The notes under the pieces are model-generated. The model saw nothing but the letters and a program-made list of their open reading frames with translations, made no database searches and was not told the origin of the DNA. From an uncultured Lachnospiraceae bacterium (lineage in GTDB: Bacteria > Bacillota > Clostridia > Lachnospirales > Lachnospiraceae): a DNA stretch of 64,000 bases. Below are positions 8,318 to 16,815 of this stretch, piece after piece. The DNA lies in NCBI GenBank assembly GCA_947594855.1, contig CANQEL010000006.1, positions 57,687-121,686 on the forward strand. Reading direction: 5' to 3'. Positions within the stretch are counted from its first letter, which is position 1; the number at the start of each line of letters is the position of its first letter. The translations under genes and the position numbers were made by a program.

Positions 8318-10669
8318 TTATTCAAACATTTTTAAATCAATAGCTCCTGCCATTACATCATATCCGTCATAAGGATGAAGTCCGTCAGAATGGGTATATT
8401 TTTCCAGGATATTTTTAGGATTTGACGGATCTGCAACAGCGCTTTCAAAATCTATAATTCCGTCCATCTGCGAATCCGATGAACGCATCCAGTTATTAAT
8501 CATGGTTCTTACCTTTTCGGAAGCATCGCTGTAATAACTGCTTGTTCCAAACGGAAGTATTGGCGCGCCATATACTTTTATTCCATTATCATGGCAAAGC
8601 TTAACCATTTTCTGATACTCAGGAAGAAGCTGGTTATATTTACCTGTATCCCCAAGTTTATCAAGGTCATTTACACCAAACAGGATAATACAGTATGCAA
8701 CGGAATCGTGCTGCAGCAAATCCCTTGCAAACCTGTCTTTTCCTGCATCAGTAGGATAAGAACCTAAAATCGAATTAGAACCTATTCCCTCATTTATTAC
8801 AGCTACATTTTTTGTTTTTTCATTAGCCTGAAGCCGTTTAGCAAAATAATCTCCCCATCTTGTATAACTGTCGGGTTTCCTGCCAAGATATCCTGCATCT
8901 GTTCCGTAACCATCAGTAATAGAATCGCCAAAGCATACAACAGCCCTGCCTCCTTCCGGTGTCCATAAAGACACGTCTGCAAGGAAGAACCAGCTTGTAG
9001 TTGTCTGATATGAAGTAAGCGTTTTATCTGAAACATGGTTTCCCGAAACCTGATAAGTAGTAGCTCTGGCTCCTCTGTGACCTGTTATATTATTAGACGG
9101 AGTCTGCCCAAAATATGCTGATATCGCAATATTTTCCAATGCATTTACATTAAAACTTACCGCATCCGTTGTTATAACTTTTCCTTTTGGTATGGTAAAT
9201 TCTTCCTTACCATCTACAGTAACTACAGTATCCGTTGATGTATCAATATCTGACTTATCAGCTTGTACCTGCTTTGCTATATGAAGCGATTTTATCTGTA
9301 CATCGCTTCTTCCGTACTGATTTGAAAGCCTGAGTTTTATTTTTTGACCTGCAGTTGTAACCTTTATAATCTGTCTGACTGTTGAACCGTTCAATGTCAA
9401 TTTAGGCATTGCATCAGATGTAATATCACATTTTTCCTCTGCAGTTCCCCAGGTAGTTACCCAGCCCGGCTCCGCTGTAGGTTTTGGTTCGACGTTCTTT
9501 CTTTCTATAACAACTTTGGTAATTGTTATAGATTTAAATGGGTCGGAATTCCACTCCAAAACTTTAATTTGTATATGGTCTGACGATGATGCAGTACTTT
9601 CTGCCGATTCTTTTTGAATTGAATCATCTGAAACCAGCGTATATTCCTGTCCAAATTTCATTGGTTTCTGTTCATCTGACCACCGCTTTGCCTCACTATC
9701 CGACAGCCACATCCTCATACCATCTTCGCATTGGCCGTATACCGTAATTTTAACGGAATCACCAGAATCAATACCGGTCTCTAACGGAATCAGAATACCT
9801 TTTACATTAGTACCTGTAACTGAGCCATCTGCATTAGCAACTACTTTTCCTTCATTATAAAGAGTCTTTGCACCTCTTATGTCAATCTCTTCCTTATACG
9901 TTCCGGGTGTCGGCACAGGTTTTGCCGTTGGCGTTGCTGCCGGCGGTGTTGCCGTTGGCGCCGTTGTTGATGCCGCCGGTGGCGTTGCCGTTGGCGTTGC
10001 TGCCGGCGGTGTTGCTGTTGGTGCTTTTGTTGATGCTGCCGGCGGTGTTGCTGTTGGCGCTTTTGTTGATACTGCCGGCGGTGTTGCCGTTGGCGCTTTT
10101 GTTGATGCTGCCGGCGGTGTTGCTGTTGGCGCTTCTGTTGATGCTGCCGGCGGTGTTGCTGTTGGCGCTTCTGTTGATACTGCCGGCGGTGTTGCCGTTG
10201 GTGCTTCTGTTGATACTGCCGGTGACGTTGCCGTTGGCGCTTCTGTTGATATTACCGGTACATCCGTTACCTTTGGTGAATCTGTCATATCCGGCATATC
10301 TGTTGCCATAACGGAAACATCGGTTACTGTTACATTACACCTGAGTTTTTTCTTTTTTCTGCCGACTTTATATATAGCAGTAATTTTTGCTTTTCCAGCC
10401 TTTACTCCATATATTTTAGCGTATGCTTTTTTACCTTTTGATTTCTTTTTTATAATTTTTACTACAGATTTCTTATTTGTTTTCCATTTAACCTTAGTTT
10501 TCTTAACAGCTTTCTTTACTTTAACCTTATATATAGTGCCTACACCAATAGTAATATTTGAAGGGCTTAACTTTAATTTTCGCATTTTAGCCCCGGATTC
10601 TACAGGCATTAACCCCACTATCATTGCTGCACACAATATTACTGCTATACTTTTTTTAATAGAATTCAT
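8318..10669 (-). CDS. Secreted SGNH/GDSL-type esterase with Ig-like domain and repeat linker
   Basis: Secreted enzyme of 783 residues. A signal peptide (about residues 1-27) precedes a Lys-rich BIG2-like Ig domain (residues 30-115). A Thr/Pro/Ala linker of 12-residue units (STEAPTATPPAV type, about residues 140-260) follows, then a beta-sandwich module (270-400), another beta module, and a C-terminal SGNH hydrolase. The catalytic blocks are visible: FGDSITDGYG (block I, nucleophile Ser), NEGIGSNSIL (block II), LFGVNDL (block III) and DGLHPYDGYDVMAG (block V, Asp and His). The architecture resembles secreted carbohydrate esterases that deacetylate plant polysaccharides. The substrate is inferred, not shown. 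The start at 10669 has TAGGAGG seven bases upstream. The toxin gene ends 17 bp before it. Confidence 0.85.
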   Translation of the reverse strand: MNSIKKSIAVILCAAMIVGLMPVESGAKMRKLKLSPSNITIGVGTIYKVKVKKAVKKTKVKWKTNKKSVVKIIKKKSKGKKAYAKIYGVKAGKAKITAIYKVGRKKKKLRCNVTVTDVSVMATDMPDMTDSPKVTDVPVISTEAPTATSPAVSTEAPTATPPAVSTEAPTATPPAASTEAPTATPPAASTKAPTATPPAVSTKAPTATPPAASTKAPTATPPAATPTATPPAASTTAPTATPPAATPTAKPVPTPGTYKEEIDIRGAKTLYNEGKVVANADGSVTGTNVKGILIPLETGIDSGDSVKITVYGQCEDGMRMWLSDSEAKRWSDEQKPMKFGQEYTLVSDDSIQKESAESTASSSDHIQIKVLEWNSDPFKSITITKVVIERKNVEPKPTAEPGWVTTWGTAEEKCDITSDAMPKLTLNGSTVRQIIKVTTAGQKIKLRLSNQYGRSDVQIKSLHIAKQVQADKSDIDTSTDTVVTVDGKEEFTIPKGKVITTDAVSFNVNALENIAISAYFGQTPSNNITGHRGARATTYQVSGNHVSDKTLTSYQTTTSWFFLADVSLWTPEGGRAVVCFGDSITDGYGTDAGYLGRKPDSYTRWGDYFAKRLQANEKTKNVAVINEGIGSNSILGSYPTDAGKDRFARDLLQHDSVAYCIILFGVNDLDKLGDTGKYNQLLPEYQKMVKLCHDNGIKVYGAPILPFGTSSYYSDASEKVRTMINNWMRSSDSQMDGIIDFESAVADPSNPKNILEKYTHSDGLHPYDGYDVMAGAIDLKMFE
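9905..10260 (-). repeat. 36-bp tandem repeats encoding a Thr/Pro/Ala linker
   Basis: About eight to ten head-to-tail copies of a 36-bp GC-rich unit inside the esterase gene, coding 12-residue STxAPTATPPAx units, some shortened to ATPTATPPA. Copies are nearly identical at DNA level, so copy number can vary by slippage or recombination. The GC content is well above that of the surroundings, and long spurious frames appear on the other strand. Confidence 0.9.
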
Positions 10670-10686
10670 ATTTTACCTCCTAAAAT

Positions 10687-10959
10687 TTAGTTTCTAAACA
10701 AGTCAGAATGGGTTCCAGTTCTAACAAGTTCTAAATATTCTCCATTATAACGATATATTAAAAGCCAATCCGACAATATATGACATTCTTTAAATCCTAA
10801 ATAATTCCCGATTAAATTATGATCTTTATTTTTCTCAGGCAATTTCTCAGGAATACGTAGCATATCAATAATATCCTTTAAAATTTGCAAATCATAACCA
10901 CGTTTGGCACATATTTTTAGATCTTTCTTAAATCTGCCTACATATTTTAAATCATACAT
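10687..10959 (-). CDS. YafQ/RelE-type toxin (mRNA interferase)
   Basis: Toxin of 90 residues in the RelE/ParE superfamily, closest in pattern to YafQ. It has an N-terminal YVGRFKKDLK, a middle stretch with LPEKNKDHNLIGNYLGFKECHI, then SDWLLIYRYNG and the C-terminal ELVRTGTHSDLF. The His, Asp and Phe of the last motif (TGTHSDLF) match the YafQ active site. YafQ cleaves mRNA on the ribosome. The gene starts two bases after the antitoxin stop, a typical translationally coupled pair. A neighbouring function in stress or plasmid/prophage stabilisation is unproven. Confidence 0.9.
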   Translation of the reverse strand: MYDLKYVGRFKKDLKICAKRGYDLQILKDIIDMLRIPEKLPEKNKDHNLIGNYLGFKECHILSDWLLIYRYNGEYLELVRTGTHSDLFRN

Positions 10960-10961
10960 CT

Positions 10962-11174
10962 TTAGTCCTCCAGCAACACATCAAAAAACTCCTCCGTAGA
11001 ACCTCTGAATATCTCCCCGCCGCCGTTCTTTAACTCATCCATGGCAGCCATTGTCTCCTCATTTAATTCTTCTTCTCTATTAATTGTCAATCCCTGTATA
11101 TAACCGATTATATACGCAATTTTGTCATCTGGTACAGAGTTTAATAATTGTATTACCCGTTCTCTTTCACTCAT
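10962..11174 (-). CDS. Antitoxin of the YafQ-type pair
   Basis: Small acidic protein of 70 residues (from ATG 11174; a GTG three codons earlier lacks a spaced binding site). It has a helical N-terminus (ERERVIQLLNSVPDDKIAYIIGYIQGL) resembling the short dimerising domain of clostridial antitoxins, and an acidic C-terminus (ELNEETMAAMDELKNGG and onward) that should wrap the toxin. It probably represses its own promoter: a perfect 12-bp palindrome lies 34 bp upstream. The exact DNA-binding fold cannot be told; no clear ribbon-helix-helix RelB signature is seen. Confidence 0.8.
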   Translation of the reverse strand: MSERERVIQLLNSVPDDKIAYIIGYIQGLTINREEELNEETMAAMDELKNGGGEIFRGSTEEFFDVLLED

Positions 11175-11207
11175 TTTACGCACTCTCTTTCATAATGGAT
11201 TTTACCC

Positions 11208-11219
11208 TTGTATATACAA
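11208..11219. promoter_or_regulatory. Palindromic operator upstream of the toxin-antitoxin operon
   Basis: TTGTATATACAA is a perfect 12-bp palindrome 34 bp before the antitoxin start, where autoregulating toxin-antitoxin complexes usually bind. Function is inferred from position. Confidence 0.45.
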
Positions 11220-11324
11220 TGGTGATAACGTTCCTGTTTCAATGATATATATATTATAAACTAATAATATTATTTTATCTACAAAAATTTATCCATATTC
11301 GGGATAAGATTTCTCACACATCTG

Positions 11325-11369
11325 CAAAACAAAAACCCTTTGAAAGCATTACACTTTCAAAAGGTTTTA
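11325..11369 (-). terminator. Terminator downstream of tRNA-Arg
   Basis: On the minus strand aaaaccttttgaaagt pairs with gctttcaaagggttttt around a short loop, followed by gttttgc. It is directly behind the tRNA gene, so the tRNA is transcribed alone. Confidence 0.75.
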
Positions 11370-11374
11370 CTTCG

Positions 11375-11448
11375 CGTGCATGAGAGGATTCGAACCCCCG
11401 ACACCTTGGTCCGTAGCCAAGTGCTCTATCCAGCTGAGCTACATGCAC
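11375..11448 (-). tRNA. tRNA-Arg (anticodon ACG)
   Basis: 74-nt tRNA without encoded CCA. The 7-bp acceptor (GTGCATG/CATGCAC), D arm (GCTCAGCTGGATAGAGC), anticodon stem CTTGG/CCAAG with loop CTACGGA and the T arm with GGTTCGAATCC are all present. The anticodon ACG reads CGN arginine codons after A-to-I editing by TadA. Confidence 0.97.
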
Positions 11449-11583
11449 AGAACTTTGATTATAATATCAGATGACTTTATGTTTGTCAAGCAGATTTCAA
11501 TACAGTTGACACAAATAATTTAATATATTAATATCAATACTCATAAGATAATATTAACAGTATCTATAATAAGGAGGATTTTT

Positions 11584-12102
11584 ATGTCTGTTTTTACAAA
11601 AAAAGATATCAAAACTACTAATATTAATCCATTTAACATGATAGGAAGCGACTGGTTTGCACTTACAGCAAAAAAAGGTGATAAAGTAAATACAATGACT
11701 GCCGGCTGGGGCGGTTTTGGAGTAATGTGGGGTAAGAATGTAGCATATATTGTCGTGCGTGACAGCAGATACACAAAGGAATTTATGGATTCCGCCGATT
11801 CATTTTCCATGACATTTTTTGATAATTCACCTGAAAACAAAAAAATTCTGGGATATCTTGGAAGCGTATCAGGCCGTAATGAAGACAAACTGAAAAATTC
11901 GGGACTCACAGTGGATTATTACGAGGATACCCCTTATATAAATGAAGGCAGTACGGTATACATATGCAAAAAGCTGTACCTTTCACCTATGCCTGCCGAC
12001 TGCTTCATTGATGCCTCTATTGATTCCACCTGGTATAGCGATAAAGACTATCACAACCTGTATATAGGTGAAATAACCGCACTGCTTCACAAAAGTTTAT
12101 AA
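11584..12102 (+). CDS. Flavin reductase-like FMN-binding protein
   Basis: Protein of 172 residues of the flavin-reductase/FMN-binding split-barrel family. The core has NTMTAGWGGFGVMWGKNVAYIVVRD, where TAGWGG and the following strand hold the flavin phosphate and isoalloxazine, and then FSMTFFDNSPENKKILGYLG. The C-terminal part with a Cys (SPMPADCFID) is typical of clostridial homologues of about 170-200 residues. These proteins are proposed to reduce flavins or act in anaerobic redox metabolism; no substrate can be named. Start ATG 11584 follows AAGGAGG at seven bases. The stop overlaps the L,D-transpeptidase stop by 6 bp, tail to tail. Confidence 0.85.
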   Translation: MSVFTKKDIKTTNINPFNMIGSDWFALTAKKGDKVNTMTAGWGGFGVMWGKNVAYIVVRDSRYTKEFMDSADSFSMTFFDNSPENKKILGYLGSVSGRNEDKLKNSGLTVDYYEDTPYINEGSTVYICKKLYLSPMPADCFIDASIDSTWYSDKDYHNLYIGEITALLHKSL

Positions 12103-13707
12103 GTTTTTCAACTCATTCTCTGCTTCCTGAAGCTTTTTAAGATTTTTCACATACCTTTTCTGACTAGATGTCAGCTCATTGTAACACTGTCGTATGCGCG
12201 CAAGAGTTTTCTGCAATGTTGCTTTTCTACTCTTGTCTACCGGGCCGATACGTTCTATTGCATCAACTACAAACTGTGCAATTTCCTTATCGCCCTGTGA
12301 TGTTATTGATGAAGACTGCGTTCCCGGTAGTTCATAGCATATGACAGCTGTTCCTTTGTCCACATTTTCATATATTTTCTGCGCTATATAAAACGGAAGA
12401 TTCACACAGCCATGCGAGCCATTGGCTTTATACAGGTTAGAACCGAATTTGCTGCGCCAGGTAGCATCATGCAGACCAATATTACCGTTAAAAGGCATCC
12501 AATATGATACAGGTGTCTCATAATCCTCGCCGACAAGTGTTGCATCTCTTTCTTTATAAGTAATTCCATATACTCCGTCGGGCGTACGTCTTTCAGGCGT
12601 ATCTTTTCCGGAAACAAAATCTGATTCAAGTACAAGCTGCCCGTCTTTATAAAAAAACAGATGCTGTGCAGTAAGATTTACTTCTACATAAGTATCACCA
12701 TAATCTTTACTGCCATATGCTGCCGCCTTCTGATAATATACCGGCTCTCTTTCGCATACTTCACCTTTTTTTATAAGCTTTATTACTTCGTCAGCCTCTG
12801 CTGAACGGTTCATCCACCAGCCGTAATCTCCATTTTTAATATTTACCGTTTCACCATATGTCGTTTTAAATGTACGCGGTCTGAATATAGTATCGTATTT
12901 GGAACCCAGACTGCTTACATATTCCCTGATTTTTTCTTCATCAAGTTTTACTTTGCCGTTTTTCTTAATAGTCATCCAGCCATAAACCATATCACCATCA
13001 ATAACAACATCTTCTTCACCAAAATGATATGTGATTCTGGTATTCGTAAATTTATTAAGATATTCTGCCTTTTCTATAAGTGTTTCATCAGAAGCATATG
13101 TTTTCGGCTCTATATAACATCCGCTGTCTTCAAGGTCAAGCGTTTCTTCCATATTTATAAGCGCCTCTGATATCTTTTCTGAAAGTATATGGGTATCAAT
13201 CATATTACCGGAAACTTCTGGAATTATCTGAAAACCTTCGCCCGGAATATAGTCTGATATATATGCATCCTTAGGTTCTACTACTGTGGTATTACGTACA
13301 CATTCAAGTGTTTTTATCATTTTATCAAATGCATCTTTATCATATTCCAGCTCAAAGTCTGCCGAAAGAACATCTTTTCTGAACAGATGTACAGGCCATA
13401 AAAGCACTTTTTGTGAGGATATAATCTTATTTCCATATCCTTCGGTGACGTATCTGAGTGAAACATCCTGTGCTTTTATGGCTTCCGTATCATCATCTCT
13501 CGTCTTCAGGGTGAGTACATAATCTGCAAGCGTATTATTAATACGTTTATCTACTGCAGAAGTACTGCACCCTGACAGATTAATATTTTTAAGACTGGTA
13601 TTCATAAATACATGTTTTGTAAAGAACAATGCCATTACAACATATACTGCGACCAGCACACCCATAAGGGATGCCGCTGATATAAGTATTACCTTTTTCG
13701 TTTTCAT
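12097..13707 (-). CDS. L,D-transpeptidase (YkuD) with PG-binding domain
   Basis: Membrane-anchored cell-wall enzyme of 536 residues. It has one N-terminal TM helix (residues about 8-28), then a PG_binding_4-type region (roughly 60-320, with the repeated VDKRINNTLADY and YHFGEEDVVIDG patterns), and a YkuD catalytic domain (about 335-465). The active-site motif is SHGCVN with Cys434; the upstream HDATWRSKFG contains the second conserved His. It forms 3-3 cross-links or attaches proteins to peptidoglycan. The last 60 residues form a helical tail (TLQKTLARIRQCYNELTSSQ) not usual for YkuD proteins. ATG 13707 has GGGAG upstream at good spacing; an earlier in-frame ATG is inferior. Confidence 0.9.
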   Translation of the reverse strand: MKTKKVILISAASLMGVLVAVYVVMALFFTKHVFMNTSLKNINLSGCSTSAVDKRINNTLADYVLTLKTRDDDTEAIKAQDVSLRYVTEGYGNKIISSQKVLLWPVHLFRKDVLSADFELEYDKDAFDKMIKTLECVRNTTVVEPKDAYISDYIPGEGFQIIPEVSGNMIDTHILSEKISEALINMEETLDLEDSGCYIEPKTYASDETLIEKAEYLNKFTNTRITYHFGEEDVVIDGDMVYGWMTIKKNGKVKLDEEKIREYVSSLGSKYDTIFRPRTFKTTYGETVNIKNGDYGWWMNRSAEADEVIKLIKKGEVCEREPVYYQKAAAYGSKDYGDTYVEVNLTAQHLFFYKDGQLVLESDFVSGKDTPERRTPDGVYGITYKERDATLVGEDYETPVSYWMPFNGNIGLHDATWRSKFGSNLYKANGSHGCVNLPFYIAQKIYENVDKGTAVICYELPGTQSSSITSQGDKEIAQFVVDAIERIGPVDKSRKATLQKTLARIRQCYNELTSSQKRYVKNLKKLQEAENELKNL

Positions 13708-13806
13708 ATTTACAACTCCCATACTAATTTGAACCGTCAGAATTATTTTAATTCATTATTATCAAAATTGCAATTAGCAGAGATGTAAAATATATGTGTA
13801 ATATGA

Positions 13807-15471
13807 CTATTCTTCATTCAGTGCAATTTTTCCTCTTGCACCGGTACGGACACGCATTACATCTTCAACACCGCTTACAAATATCTTTCCATCTCCAAGT
13901 CCGCCTGTATAAAGCGCTTTCCTTGCTGCCGCAACTACAAGACCCGGAGCAACGGTAGATACTACTATATCAACCTTAACTTTAGGTATGAGGTTCATAC
14001 TTGTCTTAACACCTCTGTATATACCGCTCTTGCCTTTTTCAATACCGCAGCCCATTACATTGGTAACTGTCATTCCGGTAACGCCTATGGCTGCAAGAGT
14101 TTCTTTAAGTATTCCAAATCTGTCTTCATTACATATTATACTTATATTAGTATACTGTCCGCCTGCACCTGCTGTACCAGCCGTGATATCTGCCGGCTTA
14201 AGCCCTGTAATATCGACAGCCGAATTCTCATCATCTATATAAGTAGGAATCGTAGGTACGAAGTCGGCATATGCGGAAGCAAGACCATGCTCGCTGACAT
14301 CAAGACCTGTGATTTCTTCCTCGGCAGTTACCCTGAGACCTATAGTATGTTTGATAATCTGGAATACTATTGTCATCATAATCGCCGTATATACTCCAAT
14401 TGTCAATATACCCAGGCACTGTACTCCAAGGTGATGGAATCCTCCGCCATAGAACAAACCGTCATTATAATCAAATAAACCTACTGCCACAGTACCCCAT
14501 ATACCGTTAAACATATGCACTGCTACGGCACCAACAGGGTCATCAATGTGGAATACATTATCAAGAAGATTAACTCCGACATCAACAAGTATTCCGGCTA
14601 CTATACCAATAATGAAAGAACCGAGTGCATCTACATTGGCGCATCCTGCCGTAATAGCTACAAGACCTGCAAGCGATGCGTTAAGACACATTGAAACATC
14701 AGGCTTGCCATCCTTAAGCCACGTAAATATCATACATGCAACTGTTGCCATTGCAGGAGCAATAGTAGTAGTTACAAATACAGAAGACAGCGACTCAATA
14801 TCTGTACAGGCTGCACCGTTGAATCCATACCATCCAAACCAGAGAATGAATACGCCTAAGGCTCCGAGCGTAAGAGAATGTCCGTGGATAGCATGAACAA
14901 CTGTCTTGCCCTTTTTATCCTTTGTAAATTTACCAATTCTGGGTCCTACTATAATAGCTCCGATAAGCGCTGAAATACCGCCTACACTATGAATAGCTGC
15001 TGAACCCGCAAAATCAGTGAATCCCATCTGGCAAAGCCAGCCCTGCGAATTCCATACCCATCCTGCTTCAATCGGGTATACAACCGCACTGATTACTGCT
15101 GAATATACACAGTAAGCAGAGAACTTTGTACGCTCTGCCATAGCGCCCGAAACAATCGTAGCGGCAGTAGCACAAAATACAAGGTTAAATACAAAGTTAG
15201 AAGTATTTCCATCAGCAGCAAATCCTGAAAAATCAGTCAGTATATCAAGATTTGGCACACCGATTACCCCCATTACATAATCTTCAGATAACATAAGTCC
15301 GAAACCAAGGAATATAAATACACCCGTACCTATACAGAAATCCATAAGGTTTTTCATAATTATGTTACCTGCCGACTTAGCTCTGGTAAATCCTGACTCC
15401 ACCATAGCAAAGCCACACTGCATGAAGAACACCAAAGCAGCACCAATCAAAAACCAAATCGCAAATTCCAT
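13807..15471 (-). CDS. Ammonium transporter fused to a C-terminal PII (GlnK) domain
   Basis: Protein of 554 residues. Residues 1 to about 410 are an Amt/Rh channel with the signatures GFTRAKSAGNIIMKN, GGISALIGAIIVGPR and ADDPVGAVAVH-like HIDDPVGAVAVH (pore His). Residues about 445-554 are a complete PII domain beginning YTNISIICNEDRFGILKETL, with the T-loop GIYRGVKTSMNLIPK and the C-terminal GDGKIFVSGVEDVMRVRTG that binds nucleotide. The Tyr that is uridylylated in enterobacterial GlnK (Tyr51) is Thr here, so control is likely by ATP/ADP and 2-oxoglutarate only. Fusion makes the gate a fixed part of the channel. ATG 15471 has GGAGGAAG upstream. The leader contains a terminator. Confidence 0.92.
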   Translation of the reverse strand: MEFAIWFLIGAALVFFMQCGFAMVESGFTRAKSAGNIIMKNLMDFCIGTGVFIFLGFGLMLSEDYVMGVIGVPNLDILTDFSGFAADGNTSNFVFNLVFCATAATIVSGAMAERTKFSAYCVYSAVISAVVYPIEAGWVWNSQGWLCQMGFTDFAGSAAIHSVGGISALIGAIIVGPRIGKFTKDKKGKTVVHAIHGHSLTLGALGVFILWFGWYGFNGAACTDIESLSSVFVTTTIAPAMATVACMIFTWLKDGKPDVSMCLNASLAGLVAITAGCANVDALGSFIIGIVAGILVDVGVNLLDNVFHIDDPVGAVAVHMFNGIWGTVAVGLFDYNDGLFYGGGFHHLGVQCLGILTIGVYTAIMMTIVFQIIKHTIGLRVTAEEEITGLDVSEHGLASAYADFVPTIPTYIDDENSAVDITGLKPADITAGTAGAGGQYTNISIICNEDRFGILKETLAAIGVTGMTVTNVMGCGIEKGKSGIYRGVKTSMNLIPKVKVDIVVSTVAPGLVVAAARKALYTGGLGDGKIFVSGVEDVMRVRTGARGKIALNEE

Positions 15472-15526
15472 ATAACTTCCTCCATTCATAAAATATAGAT
15501 TTTTTAATGAATAAGCATTTGGGCAT

Positions 15527-15562
15527 AAAAAAAAGACAATCGGCAGTTTTCCTGCTATTGTC
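15527..15562 (-). terminator. Leader terminator (candidate attenuator) of amt-PII
   Basis: On the minus strand gacaatagcagg pairs with ctgccgattgtc around gaaaa-type loop bases and is followed by nine T. It ends 55-60 bases before the amt start, so it lies in the leader, not after a gene. A small GAC-AGCATA-GTC hairpin precedes it. Nitrogen genes of Clostridia are often controlled by ANTAR antiterminators acting on such leaders, but the six-base loop here does not clearly match ANTAR consensus. Two direct copies of gtgacaattt (15630-15639, 15654-15663) lie further upstream. Confidence 0.7.
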
Positions 15563-15774
15563 CTCTTTGACTATGCTGTCGCTATTCATTTACCGCATTT
15601 ATCATATATCACATTATATATAATTAAAAGTGACAATTTTTAATTATTATATGGTGACAATTTGCAAAGTAATATTCCGGTAATTCAGGTACTTTTATGT
15701 AGTTTTGGTTTTTCGACGACAAACGGAATCTTATAAGTTATAATGTAATTATCCAAAAATAAAGGAGTGATATT

Positions 15775-16743
15775 ATGAAAAAACATATGATTACAAGCAT
15801 ACTTGTTATTGCACTGTGCATCTGTATGTGCCAGAGTGCAAACAGTAAGGCGGCGCCCATCAGGTTAAACCAAAAGAACATAACTTTGAAAAAGGGCTGC
15901 AAATGTACTCTTAAGATAAAAGGAGCTAAAAACGGCAAATCAGTCAAATGGACATCCAGCAACAAGAAGATAGCGTGTGTTAATAAAAACGGAGTGGTTA
16001 CAGCCAAAAAGAAAGGCTGCGTTACAGTCACAGCCAGATTAAAAAATAAAAAGCTGTGTTGTAAAATAACCGTAAATCCAAATAAAACCCTACATACAGA
16101 CGCGCCTTGCGCAACGCAGTGTCCCGCATCAGATGTTAATCCGGGATGCAGCAGTATTCCGGATGTTCCAAAAGTTACGCAACCTCCAAAGGTTACACAG
16201 GCTCCGGCGGTTCAATCACCTTCAGATGTGCTGCCTAATATTTCAGACAGATTTCCATCTCTTAATATACCCGGATTAAACCTGTGGATTCCCAATGTTA
16301 CACAGAGGCCGTCTGCTACACAGGCTCCGGCTGCAAGCAGTAAACCTTCAGATAATTCTTCATCTTCCGTAACCGAAGAACGTGCATATCAGATACTTAA
16401 TTCACTAAGAAGCACTTATCCTGAAGGAATGTATCTTACAAACAGCTATTACTATTATTCTCCATGTTTTGGAAACGGATATGGCTGTTATGGTTTTGCC
16501 GCCAAACTGAGCGATACCGTCTTCGGTGTTAATACGCCATGCAGTACACATACTTCTTTTGACAAAATCAAAGTTGGGGATAATATCCGTATAGGCAACA
16601 GCCATTCGGTTATCGTACTAACCAAAAACGATACTGCCATTACAGTTGTAGAAGGCAATTACAATTCATCAGTACATTGGGACAGAACCATTACAAAAAC
16701 TTCCCTTGCAAAAGACGGTTTCAAAGTAACAACCAGATATTAA
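15775..16743 (+). CDS. Secreted protein with Ig-like domain and papain-like (NlpC/CHAP-type) domain
   Basis: Secreted protein of 322 residues. A signal peptide (residues 1-25) is followed by a BIG2-type Ig domain (25-105) with VKWTSSNKKIACVNKNG, a Cys/Pro/Thr-rich linker with VTQPPKVTQAP repeats (110-195), and a C-terminal domain (200-322). The last has GYGCYGFAAKL (candidate nucleophile Cys), SHSVIVLTKN (candidate His) and VVEGNYNSSVHWDRTI, an arrangement like CHAP/NlpC-P60 amidases or C39-like peptidases. It may cut peptidoglycan or bind at the wall. Many Cys in the mature part are unusual for a secreted clostridial protein. Start ATG 15775 has AAAGGAGTG upstream. No partner gene is visible. 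Confidence 0.75.
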   Translation: MKKHMITSILVIALCICMCQSANSKAAPIRLNQKNITLKKGCKCTLKIKGAKNGKSVKWTSSNKKIACVNKNGVVTAKKKGCVTVTARLKNKKLCCKITVNPNKTLHTDAPCATQCPASDVNPGCSSIPDVPKVTQPPKVTQAPAVQSPSDVLPNISDRFPSLNIPGLNLWIPNVTQRPSATQAPAASSKPSDNSSSSVTEERAYQILNSLRSTYPEGMYLTNSYYYYSPCFGNGYGCYGFAAKLSDTVFGVNTPCSTHTSFDKIKVGDNIRIGNSHSVIVLTKNDTAITVVEGNYNSSVHWDRTITKTSLAKDGFKVTTRY

Positions 16744-16776
16744 ACTGCAGACTGTATGCTCTTTAATAATCCTCAA

Positions 16777-16815
16777 AAAACAGGTGACACCTAAACGTGC
16801 CGCCTGTTTTTCTTT
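16777..16815. terminator. Bidirectional terminator
   Basis: aaaaaacaggtgacac pairs imperfectly with gtgccgcctgttttt, with T-runs on both sides. It separates the convergent amidase-like gene and the WYL regulator gene. Confidence 0.7.

Noticed and set aside
9879..10697. Long plus-strand frame opposite the SGNH esterase repeats
   Set aside because: It is produced by the 36-bp GC-rich repeats (GGVAVGA units). No binding site; the minus-strand frame has a signal peptide and catalytic motifs.
11375..11448. tRNA-Arg as an integration site
   Set aside because: No integrase gene and no second copy of the tRNA 3' end were noticed nearby; both flanks look like core genes.
15527..15600. ANTAR target tandem hairpins in the amt leader
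   Set aside because: The first hairpin is only three base pairs with loop AGCATA, which lacks the expected G at position 4; reported only as a leader terminator.
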